A stretch of DNA of 38,887 nucleotides, from positions 1 through 38,887 of the forward strand of contig JACPSE010000130.1 in NCBI GenBank assembly GCA_016193465.1, given 5' to 3'. Shown here piece after piece: positions 15,745-25,441 of the stretch (the first letter of the stretch is position 1; every line of letters begins with the position of its first letter). Origin of the DNA: Deltaproteobacteria bacterium (GTDB lineage: Bacteria > Desulfobacterota > Binatia > UBA9968). The notes below the pieces were generated by a model, which had not been told where the DNA came from, did not search any database, and was given only the letters and a program-made list of their open reading frames with translations. A program made the translations under genes and the position numbers.

Positions 15745-17301
15745 GTCCAAAGCGACGACGCGCTGGTGTTCTTCATCGTTGTAATAGGAACGGTTATTGA
15801 AAACGATCATCAGCAGGGGGATGTCGTAATGGGAAGCGGTCCAGAGAGCGCTCGGGCCGAAAAGAAAGTCTCCATCCGGCTGAACGCCGACGCAGAGCTT
15901 CCCCGAATGCTTCAGCGCCAGGGCCGCACCTAAAGAAATCGGCAGTCCCACGCCCACGCCGCCATGCCAGCGTCGCCCCACAAACTGGTTAAAGTGGCGA
16001 CAGTCCAAAAAATGCTTTTCCTTGAGGCCGCTGCTACTGTGAGTCAGGACCCAGTCCTCACCTTTGAGAGCCTGCGCCATCTCGGTCGCGAGCCGCGCCA
16101 TCGATATGGGCTTTTCGTCCCACTTTTGCTTCGTCTCTTCAGCCAGCGCGGCCTGGAGTTCCGACCGAATGGTCTGTATCTGGGCGCGCCGTTGCTCGAT
16201 TTCAGCTCCCATCTTTTCCAGGGCCCTCTTTTCGTCCTTGAGCCGGCCCAAGAGCTCCGGCAAAAAGATGCGCGTTTCCGCCTGAATCGCAAGGTCCACT
16301 TGAGCCAGCTTGTCATAATCCTGGGCCCAGCTTTTGATCAGCAGATTCTTGACGCTGACGTGGATAACTCTGGCATCCGGAGAAAGAAGAGGCAGAGGTA
16401 TCCGGTCAGAGCTATCGTTTTTTCGCTCACTCAGGGCGCCGAAGAGATCGGCTACATCGAGCGCCAAAACGAGGTCGGCTCGCGCCAAGACGGCCCCTTC
16501 GGCGCCGGTCAGGTTCAGCGGGTGAAGAAAAGGAAAATTGAGCCTTCCTCCACGGTCCAGCACCGGAATAGCGAGCAGTTCCGTCAGTTCGAGCAAGGCA
16601 TGGAATCCTTGCTCGGTCCTGCCCACGCAATCGGCCACGATGACAGGCCACTTCGCCTCAAGGAGCCAGCGCACAGTCTTCTCAAAGCCTTCTTCGCTAG
16701 ACTGCAGCGGGAGAGGCGCCGGATAGCGGCTTAGATCAGGGAGCGGAATCTCTTCCGTCATGCGACTTTCCTGGAGCGCTGCGTCATAGCACAGGTAAAC
16801 CGGCGCTTGGGGTTCCGCCACGGCGAGCCTGTAAGCCCGGATGAAAGATTCAGGAATGCTCGCGATGCTTGCAGGCTGGTCATCCCATTTGACGTAATTC
16901 CTTACCTGCTCTGCCTGCACCAGCGCGGTATGCACCCAGTCGGCTCCCGACCTTCGTTGCGACGTGTCCATGGGACCGGTGCCGCCGAGAACCAGCACCG
17001 GCACGCGACTGCTCCATGCGTTGTAGATTCCCATCGTGGCGTGCTGCAGACCGACGATGTTATGAACAATGGCAGCCATAGGCTTCCCGGTGACGCGCGC
17101 GTAACCAAAGGCCATGGAAACAGCGATTTCTTCGTGACAGCAGAGGACTATCTCCGGAGCCTTATTGCCGCCATAGTTGACCAGCGAGTCGTGAAGCCCT
17201 CGGAAAGAGGCTCCAGGATTGAGGGCGACGTATTCGATTGTGAAAGCCTTGAGGAGATCGACGATCAGGTCGGAGCCGTACGCGGGTTTTTTCTCTACCA
17301 T
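15535..17301 (-). CDS. Thiamine-diphosphate-dependent enzyme, acetolactate-synthase-like
   Basis: A 588-residue ThDP enzyme with the three-domain layout of acetolactate synthase and benzoylformate decarboxylase. It would decarboxylate or ligate a 2-keto acid. The catalytic Glu is in CHEEIAVSMAFGYARVTG near 57. The cofactor motif runs from PDGDFLFGP (about 475) to FNN (about 503). A coiled, charged insertion lies near 370-400 (EKMGAEIEQRRAQIQTIRSE). The frame is open 56 codons further upstream, but a GGAGG ribosome site precedes the ATG at 17301 and family similarity starts there. Its 3' 210 nt are duplicated at 8324-8533. It diverges from bactofilin. No regulatory subunit is present, so a biosynthetic IlvB role is unlikely. 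Confidence 0.85.
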   Translation of the reverse strand: MVEKKPAYGSDLIVDLLKAFTIEYVALNPGASFRGLHDSLVNYGGNKAPEIVLCCHEEIAVSMAFGYARVTGKPMAAIVHNIVGLQHATMGIYNAWSSRVPVLVLGGTGPMDTSQRRSGADWVHTALVQAEQVRNYVKWDDQPASIASIPESFIRAYRLAVAEPQAPVYLCYDAALQESRMTEEIPLPDLSRYPAPLPLQSSEEGFEKTVRWLLEAKWPVIVADCVGRTEQGFHALLELTELLAIPVLDRGGRLNFPFLHPLNLTGAEGAVLARADLVLALDVADLFGALSERKNDSSDRIPLPLLSPDARVIHVSVKNLLIKSWAQDYDKLAQVDLAIQAETRIFLPELLGRLKDEKRALEKMGAEIEQRRAQIQTIRSELQAALAEETKQKWDEKPISMARLATEMAQALKGEDWVLTHSSSGLKEKHFLDCRHFNQFVGRRWHGGVGVGLPISLGAALALKHSGKLCVGVQPDGDFLFGPSALWTASHYDIPLLMIVFNNRSYYNDEEHQRVVALDRHRPVENRTVGIRLERPEVNFATLAQAYDIQSFGPVTEPGELGDALKRALRALKDTGRPVLLDVIMQNR

Positions 17302-17391
17302 GGATCCTCCGCTAGCGATGACGCGCTGGACCGGCTTGCCGGCAGTAACTTTTTTATGTTTCATCGAATTTGTATGGCCGGCGTCCTGCCA

Positions 17392-17421
17392 GATATACGC
17401 TTGCCAGGGTTTTTGAGTCAA
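17392..17421 (-). promoter_or_regulatory. Candidate promoter of the thiamine-enzyme gene
   Basis: On the minus strand TTGACT (17421-17416), an 18-nt spacer and TATATC (17397-17392) give a reasonable promoter. It would start transcription near 17385, about 84 nt before the ATG at 17301. Confidence 0.4.
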
Positions 17422-17462
17422 GACTGATGGTAGATGGATCTTTTTCAACGCTCTGGTCTCTT

Positions 17463-17491
17463 TTGACAATGGTCGCCCTCAATGCTATAGG
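17463..17491 (+). promoter_or_regulatory. Sigma70-type promoter for the bactofilin-atp operon
   Basis: TTGACA (17463-17468), a 17-nt spacer and TATAGG (17486-17491) match the pattern seen at 821-849. The predicted start near 17498 leaves a leader of about 34 nt that contains a run of nine Gs. It is the only clear promoter before the ATP synthase genes. Confidence 0.6.
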
Positions 17492-17531
17492 AAAATTCTG
17501 TCCGTGTCGTAGGGGGGGGGATCTTGTTATC

Positions 17532-18059
17532 ATGGCTTGGTTTGATCGCGCTCCGGGAGAGAAGAGGAACCCCTCCGAGGCTCCCCCGCATCCACCTTTG
17601 AGTCCGGCAAAATCCGGAGAAGAAGCCCCGGCGGAATCTGCAACCGAGGAGATGGTTGCTTATCTCTACAAAGGGAGTCGGGTGACCGGGCAACTGACCT
17701 TTCACGGTCCGGCAAAGATTGATGGGTGTGTGGAGGGGGAGGTCCTGTGTCACGGGATGCTGACCATCGGAGAAGAGGCAGAGGTCCGGGCAAAAATTTC
17801 GGGCAAAGTGGTTGTTATCCGTGGCAAGGTAGAGGGCGATGTGGCAGCTAAGGAAAAGGTAGAACTGGAAACGCCTGCGCGGCTCTTGGGCAATATCGAT
17901 GCCCCCCGGCTGACCATCACAGAGGGTGTGGTGTTTGAAGGTTATTGCTCTATGGGAGGGGCAAGGGAAAAGCGTGAAGTCCTGAGTCCGCCGAGATCGG
18001 GTAACGAGACAGCCCTGGAAGGCGAGGCCCCGAAACTTGGCCACAAGTTGGAACAATAG
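17532..18059 (+). CDS. Bactofilin, polymer-forming cytoskeletal protein
   Basis: A 175-residue bactofilin (DUF583), a protein that polymerises into filaments and scaffolds envelope or chromosome-organising functions. A disordered Pro/Glu-rich tail (residues 1-45) leads into the beta-helical core from VAYLYKGSRVTGQLTF to about 145, with the regular turns KIDGCVEGEV, VRAKISGKVVVIRGKVEGDV and ARLLGNIDAPRLTITEGVVFEG. The tail after 150 is again low in structure. The frame is open further upstream, but the ATG at 17532 gives the usual bactofilin length. The ribosome site is poor, only a G-run about 11 nt upstream. In delta-type proteobacteria a bactofilin gene commonly sits between parB and the atp genes; here the par genes lie 20 kb away. 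Confidence 0.88.
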   Translation: MAWFDRAPGEKRNPSEAPPHPPLSPAKSGEEAPAESATEEMVAYLYKGSRVTGQLTFHGPAKIDGCVEGEVLCHGMLTIGEEAEVRAKISGKVVVIRGKVEGDVAAKEKVELETPARLLGNIDAPRLTITEGVVFEGYCSMGGAREKREVLSPPRSGNETALEGEAPKLGHKLEQ

Positions 18060-18201
18060 GCTTCGGTTCGCGGTTCATCTCATCCCCACATCCTAGGTTC
18101 CTTTCCAGATGGCGCGTGGAGGTAGGCTCATTTTTTATGGGTCTGGCACGGTCTGTTATCTGGGGAGGTATGATATGCATGCTCAGGCGCCCAGATAGTC
18201 T

Positions 18202-18630
18202 ATGATCACAGTAGATTATACCATCCTCATTCAGGTTGCTGCCTTTCTCGTCTTTTGGTTTCTTTTAACCAGGTTGCTCTTTAAGCCCTTCATCGGCCTG
18301 CTTGAGGAAAGGGAACGAAGGACCGGGGGAGTCAAGGCCGAGGCCGCAGCGCTCAAGGAGGAAGGCGGGCGTTTGCTGAAGGAGTACGAATACGCAATTG
18401 CCAAAGCCAAAGATGAGGGCCGTGCCATGAAGGAGGGAATCGTGCAAGGGGCCCGCCAGGCGCGGGAGCGCCTGTTGGCTCAAGCGCGAGAGGAAGCGTC
18501 TAGGATGCTGGAAGCGGCCCGGGAGGAGATTCAAAAAGAGTTGCAAAAAGGGCGGGAGCTTGCCGGGCGAGAGGCTGAAGCGATGGCGCGCCAGATGGCG
18601 GAAAAGATTCTTGGAAGGAAGGTTGGATGA
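18202..18630 (+). CDS. atpF': F1Fo-ATP synthase subunit b'
   Basis: The first of two b-type stator subunits, 142 residues. One N-terminal membrane segment (about 6-27, TILIQVAAFLVFWFLLTRLLF) anchors it. The remainder is a long charged helix (30-138) that forms the peripheral stalk with subunit b. Its stop overlaps the next start as ATGA (18627-18630), so translation is coupled. Paired b/b' genes ahead of atpH are known from delta-type proteobacteria and phototrophs. The 142-nt gap to bactofilin contains no further gene. Confidence 0.9.
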   Translation: MITVDYTILIQVAAFLVFWFLLTRLLFKPFIGLLEERERRTGGVKAEAAALKEEGGRLLKEYEYAIAKAKDEGRAMKEGIVQGARQARERLLAQAREEASRMLEAAREEIQKELQKGRELAGREAEAMARQMAEKILGRKVG

Positions 18631-19175
18631 GACTCTTCGCAATGCTCTTTGTCTCTGAGCTCTGGGCGGCCTCTTCTGCGGGGGTTGAGGAGCATGCAGC
18701 CTCGGTGACTCAGCTTATTTTTCCATTAATCAACTTCCTCATTGTTCTCTATCTCGTCAAGCGCTTTGTGCTGCCGCTGGTTAAGGGCCATCTCCGTTCC
18801 CGGCGCGAGGAGCTCGTAGCGGCGCTGGGGGAGGCGGACGAGAGCAAGCGGAGCGCTGAGGCAATGGCGCGAGATTACCGTGCCCGCCTGGCGCGCTTGG
18901 AAGAGGAGACCGGGACGATTCAAGAGGAGTTGCGCGCGGAAGGGCGACGGGAAAGGACCAGGCTGCTGAGAGAGGCGGCAGAGATCGCCAGCACGATTAA
19001 GACTGACGCTGATTTCCTCGTGGAGCAGGAGATCAAATTGGCGCGGCAAAAGCTGCGGGAGGAGTTTGCCCGCTTGGCCCAAGCGGCAGCGCAGCGGCTG
19101 GTGCAAGATAACCTGACGGCGGGCGATCAGAAACAGTTGGTGGAAGACTTCTTAGGCGGAGTGGCGCAGCGATGA
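18627..19175 (+). CDS. atpF: F1Fo-ATP synthase subunit b
   Basis: The second b-type stator subunit, 182 residues. After a signal-like leader (1-17) a membrane helix runs from about 27 to 50 (VTQLIFPLINFLIVLYLVKRFVLPLV), followed by a continuous charged coiled coil to about 165. It pairs with b' to link Fo to the delta and alpha subunits. It overlaps the genes on both sides by 4 nt (ATGA), typical of tight stoichiometric coupling in this operon. Confidence 0.9.
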   Translation: MRLFAMLFVSELWAASSAGVEEHAASVTQLIFPLINFLIVLYLVKRFVLPLVKGHLRSRREELVAALGEADESKRSAEAMARDYRARLARLEEETGTIQEELRAEGRRERTRLLREAAEIASTIKTDADFLVEQEIKLARQKLREEFARLAQAAAQRLVQDNLTAGDQKQLVEDFLGGVAQR

Positions 19176-19714
19176 TCGAGGGGAGCTTAAGTCGAAGATA
19201 CGCTAAGGCCCTTTTCGAGCTAGCGCTGGAAGAGCATGGAGAAGACGAGATCGGCCAAGAGCTCGAACGGTTTGTCGCGGCCTATGTCGGCTCGGCCCTA
19301 CAGACGGTGTTGAATAACCCCGCCTTTCCTTTGGGGAGTCGGAAAAATGTGGTTGTGGAGGTGTCTCGGGCCTTGCAGACCTCGCCTGTTGTGCTTCATT
19401 TTTTATCCCTTTTACTAGAGCGGGATCGCTTGACCTTCCTTCCCTCTATCGCTTCCGGGTATCGCCGCCTGTTGGACGAAAAGAAAGGGCGCGTGGAGGC
19501 GCAGGTGGTCTCTCCCGGCCCCTTGGAGGCGGCAATGTTGGATCGGTTACGCGAGGCGCTCAGCAAGGTCTCGGGGAAAGAGGTGATCCTGCAGCAAGAG
19601 AGCGAGCCCGGGCTGATCGGCGGCTTAGTGATTCAGTTGGAAGGTAAGGTTTATGACGCCAGCGTGCGCACTCAGATTGAAAAGATGAAAGAGCGCATCG
19701 AGCGCGGCTATTAA
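19172..19714 (+). CDS. atpH: F1Fo-ATP synthase subunit delta
   Basis: A 180-residue delta subunit (OSCP family), which caps F1 and binds the b stalk. The N-terminal six-helix domain starts with [16 protein letters not shown], and the C-terminal signature near 140-172 reads [32 protein letters not shown] split across the strand pair typical of the family. The start codon overlaps the atpF stop (ATGA). A 161-nt gap with a palindromic element follows before atpA. Confidence 0.92.
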   Translation: MIEGSLSRRYAKALFELALEEHGEDEIGQELERFVAAYVGSALQTVLNNPAFPLGSRKNVVVEVSRALQTSPVVLHFLSLLLERDRLTFLPSIASGYRRLLDEKKGRVEAQVVSPGPLEAAMLDRLREALSKVSGKEVILQQESEPGLIGGLVIQLEGKVYDASVRTQIEKMKERIERGY

Positions 19715-19769
19715 AGAGCGAGGAGATTGCCTGGAAATACCTCTCAAGGCCGATGCTGGCCCTTCGGGA

Positions 19770-19810
19770 TCTCAAATCTCAAATTGCAAATCTGAGATTT
19801 GAAATCTGCG
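19770..19810. repeat. Palindromic word-repeat element between atpH and atpA
   Basis: TCAAATCTCA (19772-19781) and TGAGATTTGA (19793-19802) are exact 10-bp inverted arms around an 11-nt loop, with further copies of the same words on each side. TGAGATTTGAAATC (19793-19806) is shared with the element at 4262-4275. The transcript could fold into a hairpin ahead of atpA. Confidence 0.65.
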
Positions 19811-19875
19811 ATTCCGAGCGCAGCGAGGACATGTCGGCCCTTCGAGGCATCCCCAGGCAACATGAGGAGGGTCAT

Positions 19876-21384
19876 GTGGAAATAGGTACTGCAGAGATTA
19901 GTCGGATTATCAAGGAGCAGATTCGAGACTACGAAAAGACGGTTGAAATTCAAGAAGTGGGCACGGTCCTTTCCACCGGTGATGGAATTGCCAGGATCTA
20001 CGGGCTCGATCGGGTGGCTGCCGGGGAGCTGTTGGAGTTCCCTCATCGGATCTACGGCGTGGCGCTGAATCTCGAAGAGGACAATGTGGGCGCTGCGCTC
20101 TTTGGCGAAACCCACATGATCAAAGAGGGAGATACCGTAAAGCGCACCGGCAGGATTGCCGAGGTGCCTGTGGGTAGGGCACTGGTTGGAAGAGTGGTGA
20201 ATGCCTTGGGAGAGCCGATTGACGGTCGCGGGCCCATCGACACCAAAGAGAGACGGAGGATCGAGCTCAAGGCGCCGGGGATTGTGGCGCGCCAGCCCGT
20301 CAAAGAACCACTGCAGACCGGGCTTAAGGCGATTGACGCGATGATCCCTATCGGACGGGGCCAGCGGGAGTTGATTATCGGTGACCGCCAAACAGGCAAG
20401 ACAGCGCTGGCAATCGATACCATCATCAATCAGAGAGGGGGCGATGTTATCTGCATCTATGTCGCCATCGGGCAAAAGCGCTCCACGGTGGCGCAGGTAG
20501 TGGATAGGTTGAGACAGTACAGCGCCATGGACTACACCATTGTTGTTTCCGCCACCGCCTCTGAGTCCGCCCCGCTCCAATACATCGCTCCTTATAGCGG
20601 CTGCACGATGGGAGAGCACATGCGCGACAACGGCGCCCACGCCCTTTTAATCTACGATGACCTCTCCAAGCATGCCGTGGCCTACCGCCAGCTCTCTCTT
20701 CTCCTGCGTCGCCCCCCCGGCAGGGAGGCCTTTCCGGGAGATGTTTTTTATCTCCACTCGCGTTTGCTCGAGCGCGCCGCGAAGCTTAACGAGTCCCGCG
20801 GTGGCGGCTCTCTAACCGCTCTCCCCATCATTGAGACTCAGGCCGGCGACGTCTCGGCCTATATTCCCACTAACGTGATCTCGATCACCGACGGCCAGAT
20901 TTTTCTCGAAAGCGACCTCTTTTACTCCGGCGTCCGTCCGGCCATCAACGTGGGCATCTCAGTCTCTCGCGTCGGCGGCAACGCCCAGATTAAGGCGATG
21001 AAGCAGATCGCCGGCAGCCTCAGGCTGGACCTCGCGCAATACCGCGAGATGGCGGCCTTTGCGCAGTTCGGCTCCGACCTCGACCAGGCGACGCAGAGAC
21101 AGCTCAACCGTGGCAGCAGGTTGGTGGAGATCCTCAAACAAGGCCAGTACGAACCTCTTCCCGTACAGAAGCAGATCCTGATCATCTACGCTGCGACCAA
21201 CGGCTTTGTCGACCATCTGCCGGTCTCGGCGCTCAAAAAATACGAGCAGGAGCTCTACGCCTTCGTCGAGTCGAGGCATCCGGATTTGCTTCCTGAGATT
21301 GTCCGGAAACGCGAGCTGAATGAGGAGTTGCGCGCCAAGATGAAAAAAGTCCTAGAGGAGTTTAACGCGAACTTCAAAGAATAG
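19876..21384 (+). CDS. atpA: F1Fo-ATP synthase subunit alpha
   Basis: The 502-residue alpha subunit, the non-catalytic nucleotide-binding part of the F1 hexamer. The Walker A loop GDRQTGKT is at 169-176, and the family signature [14 protein letters not shown] lies near 355-368. The frame is open 41 codons further upstream, but that stretch is the palindromic repeat and intergenic DNA. I chose the GTG at 19876, since GAGGAGG lies 5 nt before it and the protein then begins [15 protein letters not shown] like other alpha subunits. An ATG-only gene caller would place the start wrongly. Confidence 0.96.
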   Translation: MEIGTAEISRIIKEQIRDYEKTVEIQEVGTVLSTGDGIARIYGLDRVAAGELLEFPHRIYGVALNLEEDNVGAALFGETHMIKEGDTVKRTGRIAEVPVGRALVGRVVNALGEPIDGRGPIDTKERRRIELKAPGIVARQPVKEPLQTGLKAIDAMIPIGRGQRELIIGDRQTGKTALAIDTIINQRGGDVICIYVAIGQKRSTVAQVVDRLRQYSAMDYTIVVSATASESAPLQYIAPYSGCTMGEHMRDNGAHALLIYDDLSKHAVAYRQLSLLLRRPPGREAFPGDVFYLHSRLLERAAKLNESRGGGSLTALPIIETQAGDVSAYIPTNVISITDGQIFLESDLFYSGVRPAINVGISVSRVGGNAQIKAMKQIAGSLRLDLAQYREMAAFAQFGSDLDQATQRQLNRGSRLVEILKQGQYEPLPVQKQILIIYAATNGFVDHLPVSALKKYEQELYAFVESRHPDLLPEIVRKRELNEELRAKMKKVLEEFNANFKE

Positions 21385-21388
21385 TTTT

Positions 21389-21460
21389 GAGTAATGAGTG
21401 CTCAGTCAAGAGGGTAAAGCCTCGGTCCTCGATACTCATCACTCGGAACTCGCAACTGAG
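21389..21460. repeat. Imperfect palindrome between atpA and atpG
   Basis: GAGTAATGAGT (21389-21399) pairs with ACTCATCACTC (21434-21444) with one mismatch, and CTCAGT (21401-21406) pairs with ACTGAG (21455-21460). The words GAGT and ACTC recur through the interval. It fills nearly the whole 78-nt gap and resembles the elements at 19770 and 23758 in design but not in sequence. Confidence 0.5.
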
Positions 21461-21462
21461 AC

Positions 21463-22323
21463 ATGGCGACGCTTAAGGCCATAAGAAAGCGGATCGGCTC
21501 GATCCGCAACACGCAGCAGATCACCAAGGCGATGAAGATGGTCTCTGCCGCCAAGCTCCGGCGCGCCCAGGAGGCGGTGCTCCAGGCGCGTCCCTACGCG
21601 GAGAAGATGGCGGCGTTGCTCAAGAACCTCTCGGCGCGGGTTTCCGCCGAGGCGCATCCGCTGCTCACGGTAGGGGAAGAGAAAAAGGTGCAGCTATGGC
21701 TGTTGACCGCAGACCGCGGCCTTTGCGGCGGTTACAATGCCAACCTGATTCGGGCGGCGGAGGGGTTCCTGCGCAGCCACGGCAAGGAAAAAGAGATCCA
21801 ACTCGCCGTGGTCGGGCGTAAGGGGGTGGACTACTTCCGCCGGCGCAAGGTGGAGATGGCCGAGCGCTATATCAATATCGGCGGTCGTCCAGCCGAAGAG
21901 TTGGCCGCGGAGATGGCCCAAAAGATGATTGCCGGCTTTCTCAAGGAGGAGTGCGACGGGCTCTATATTCTCTACAGCCGGTTTCGCTCTGCCCTGTCTC
22001 AAGTGCCGACCTTGGAAAAGCTCATTCCGGTAGCGGCCGAGGGCGAAAAGGGTGAGGGCCAGGCCACTGAGTATCTCTATGAGCCTGGATTGGAGGCGCT
22101 GCTCGCGAGTCTGCTGCCCAAGGTAGTGGAGGTGGCGATCTACAGGGCTTTACTGGAGGCCTCTGCCAGCGAGCACGGTGCGCGCATGACTGCCATGGAT
22201 TCCGCCACGTCCAATGCGGCGGAGATGATCAGCACTCTCACTTTGCAGATGAACCGCGCGCGCCAGGCCTCGATCACCAAGGAGCTTCTTGAGGTTGTTT
22301 CCACCGCCGAGGCGTTGAAGTAA
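21463..22323 (+). CDS. atpG: F1Fo-ATP synthase subunit gamma
   Basis: A 286-residue gamma subunit, the rotor shaft of F1. The N-terminal helix reads LKAIRKRIGSIRNTQQITKAMKMVS. The middle has LTADRGLCGGYNANLIR near 76-92. The C-terminal signature is SEHGARMTAMDSATSNAAEM followed by LTLQMNRARQASITKELLEVVSTAEAL, all standard for gamma. No good ribosome site precedes the ATG because the gap is filled by the palindromic element, so translation may depend on local RNA structure or readthrough. Confidence 0.95.
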   Translation: MATLKAIRKRIGSIRNTQQITKAMKMVSAAKLRRAQEAVLQARPYAEKMAALLKNLSARVSAEAHPLLTVGEEKKVQLWLLTADRGLCGGYNANLIRAAEGFLRSHGKEKEIQLAVVGRKGVDYFRRRKVEMAERYINIGGRPAEELAAEMAQKMIAGFLKEECDGLYILYSRFRSALSQVPTLEKLIPVAAEGEKGEGQATEYLYEPGLEALLASLLPKVVEVAIYRALLEASASEHGARMTAMDSATSNAAEMISTLTLQMNRARQASITKELLEVVSTAEALK

Positions 22324-22340
22324 GGATTGGAGGGCAGTAA

Positions 22341-23753
<1,413 letters not shown>

Positions 23754-23757
23754 AAGA

Positions 23758-23830
23758 AGGCAACAGGCAGTAGGCACTAGGCAGTAGGATGGGATTTCTA
23801 CTCTTGCCTGTTGCCTCATGCCTAGTGCCT
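23758..23830. repeat. Interleaved double palindrome between atpD and atpC
   Basis: Two perfect 12-bp inverted pairs are interleaved rather than nested. AGGCAACAGGCA (23758-23769) pairs with TGCCTGTTGCCT (23805-23816). AGGCACTAGGCA (23772-23783) pairs with TGCCTAGTGCCT (23819-23830). The A-B-A'-B' order means the RNA could form either hairpin or a pseudoknot. It fills most of the atpD-atpC gap. Confidence 0.7.
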
Positions 23831-23841
23831 TTAATTCAGTC

Positions 23842-24258
23842 ATGGCAGAGAAAATCAGACTGAGACTAGTGACACCGAGTCGGCTCCTCCTCGATGAGGA
23901 GGTCGATGAAGCCACAGGCCCCGGCGTCTTAGGCGAGTTCGGTGTTCTCCCTAAGCACATCTCGTTTCTGACGCTGTTAGCGGTGGGCGAGATGAGCTAT
24001 AAACAGGGCGCGGAGCGGCACCATCTGGCGATCAGCGGGGGATACGCCGAGGTGCTGGACGACGTGATGACCGTTCTGGCGGACGCCGCGGAGTACGCCG
24101 ACGAGATCGATACCGAGCGGGCGCGCGCCGCAAGGGAGAGGGCGGAGAAGAGGGTGGAAGAGTTAAGTGGTGAAGATAAAGAATTCGCCGCGGCCGAGGC
24201 GGCCCTGCGCCGTGCCCTGGTGCGCCTGCAGGTCGCGGGCAAAGAGGCAAGAAGATAA
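23842..24258 (+). CDS. atpC: F1Fo-ATP synthase subunit epsilon
   Basis: A 138-residue epsilon subunit, which joins gamma to the rotor ring and inhibits ATP hydrolysis. The N-terminal beta sandwich reads RLRLVTPSRLLLDEEVDEATGPGVLGEFGVLPKH in consecutive strands. The C-terminal helices from about 88 are rich in Ala, Arg and Glu. The start is the ATG at 23842; an in-frame ATG 24 nt upstream lies in the palindromic element and adds residues the family lacks. There is no clear ribosome site. Subunits a and c are not in this window, in keeping with species where they form a separate operon. Confidence 0.92.
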   Translation: MAEKIRLRLVTPSRLLLDEEVDEATGPGVLGEFGVLPKHISFLTLLAVGEMSYKQGAERHHLAISGGYAEVLDDVMTVLADAAEYADEIDTERARAARERAEKRVEELSGEDKEFAAAEAALRRALVRLQVAGKEARR

Positions 24259-24273
24259 GCAAAGGAGCATTTT

Positions 24274-25407
24274 ATGGCAAAAGCTGCGTTCAAGCCCCAA
24301 CGGGCCATGTGGAGCAAAATGTTCACCTACGATTACTGGATGGAATCCCTCGGAGTTCCCATCCGCAGGGGCTACTATATTGAGGACCTGAGAAAACTTG
24401 AAGTCGGCTGGTGGGAAGAGCGCCAGTGCAAAACCGCCTTCATCCAGCTTGCCGGACAGGAGGGCGTTAGCTCGGCGCGCGTGACCGAAATTCCTCCAGG
24501 GGAGAAGCTGCCGCCTTTAAAATTCGCTCTGGACGAGATTGTCTATGTCGCCACCGGGCGGGGTTTGACGACCATCTGGTACGACAACAGCAGCACAAAG
24601 AAAAGCTTCGAGTGGCAGGAGCACAGCCTATTTATGATCCCGCACGGTTGCACGCACCAGTTCAGCAACATGCAGGGAGACAAACCCGTGCGCTTGCTCC
24701 ATTACAGTTACCTTCCGCTCGCCATGTCAGCCATTTCTGATCCCGATTTCTTCTTTAACAATCCTCACGCCAGCCCGGATGACTTGGCGGAGCAGGATAC
24801 CTACTACTCGGAGGCGAAGATGGTGCAGCAGCCAGCAAGTTCCAATCCTTGGGGTAGAACCATTTATTGGTACGGCAATTTTTTCCCCGATATGAGGGCG
24901 TGGGATAAACTCGATGTCAACAAGAGAAGAGGGGCCGGCGGCAAAAGCGTTGCTATTATGTTCCCAAATTCGGAAGTGTTTGCCCACATGTCGCTCTTCG
25001 GGGCCCAAGCCTACAAGAAGGCCCACCGCCACGGCCCCGGACGCGTCATCATCATCCCGGCAGGTGAAGGCTACTCGGTCATGTGGGAAGAAGGAAAAGA
25101 AAAAGTCGTTGCCCCCTGGCACGAGTGCAGCCTTTTTGCCCCACCCAACCGTTGGTTCCACCAGCATTTCAATGTCGGCGACGAGCCTGCCAGGTACCTG
25201 GCCCTGCATTCCCCGATGCAATTCTACGGACACGCAGAGAAGGTTGAGGACCGGGCAAAAGATCAGATCGAGTACCCCGATGAGGATCCCTGGATCAGGA
25301 AAAAGTTCGAAGAAGAGCTCGCCAAAAGGGGGGTTCAGTCCCTCATGCCTGATGAAGCTTACACCAACAGGGAGTACGAGTGGTCCAAGGCCATGGGGAA
25401 GCGGTAA
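24274..25407 (+). CDS. Bicupin protein, first paralogue
   Basis: A 377-residue protein with two cupin barrels. Cupin 1 spans about 60-150 (VTEIPPGEKLPPLKFALDE, then MIPHGCTHQFSN) and has weak metal ligands. Cupin 2 spans about 225-320, with HRHGPGRVIIIPAGEGY supplying two His, and WFHQHFN near the end supplying further His residues, so a metal site is plausible there. It starts 15 nt after atpC with an AAAGGAG ribosome site and may be read from the ATP synthase operon. The protein at 26995 is a same-length paralogue, roughly three quarters identical by eye, and eutA lies between them. The function is unknown; a role tied to the EutA-served enzyme or its substrate is inference. Confidence 0.82.
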   Translation: MAKAAFKPQRAMWSKMFTYDYWMESLGVPIRRGYYIEDLRKLEVGWWEERQCKTAFIQLAGQEGVSSARVTEIPPGEKLPPLKFALDEIVYVATGRGLTTIWYDNSSTKKSFEWQEHSLFMIPHGCTHQFSNMQGDKPVRLLHYSYLPLAMSAISDPDFFFNNPHASPDDLAEQDTYYSEAKMVQQPASSNPWGRTIYWYGNFFPDMRAWDKLDVNKRRGAGGKSVAIMFPNSEVFAHMSLFGAQAYKKAHRHGPGRVIIIPAGEGYSVMWEEGKEKVVAPWHECSLFAPPNRWFHQHFNVGDEPARYLALHSPMQFYGHAEKVEDRAKDQIEYPDEDPWIRKKFEEELAKRGVQSLMPDEAYTNREYEWSKAMGKR

Positions 25408-25441
25408 TGCGGGTTCAGCTTGGTCGAAAAGAGGTAATTTC

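Noticed and set aside
15964-16734. Plus-strand frame of 256 codons
   Set aside because: Antisense to the thiamine-diphosphate enzyme with no domain or ribosome site.
24914-25441. 176-codon upstream extension of the eutA frame
   Set aside because: It overlaps the bicupin gene on the same strand in another frame and is compositionally a shadow; a ribosome site and the family N terminus support the ATG at 25442.
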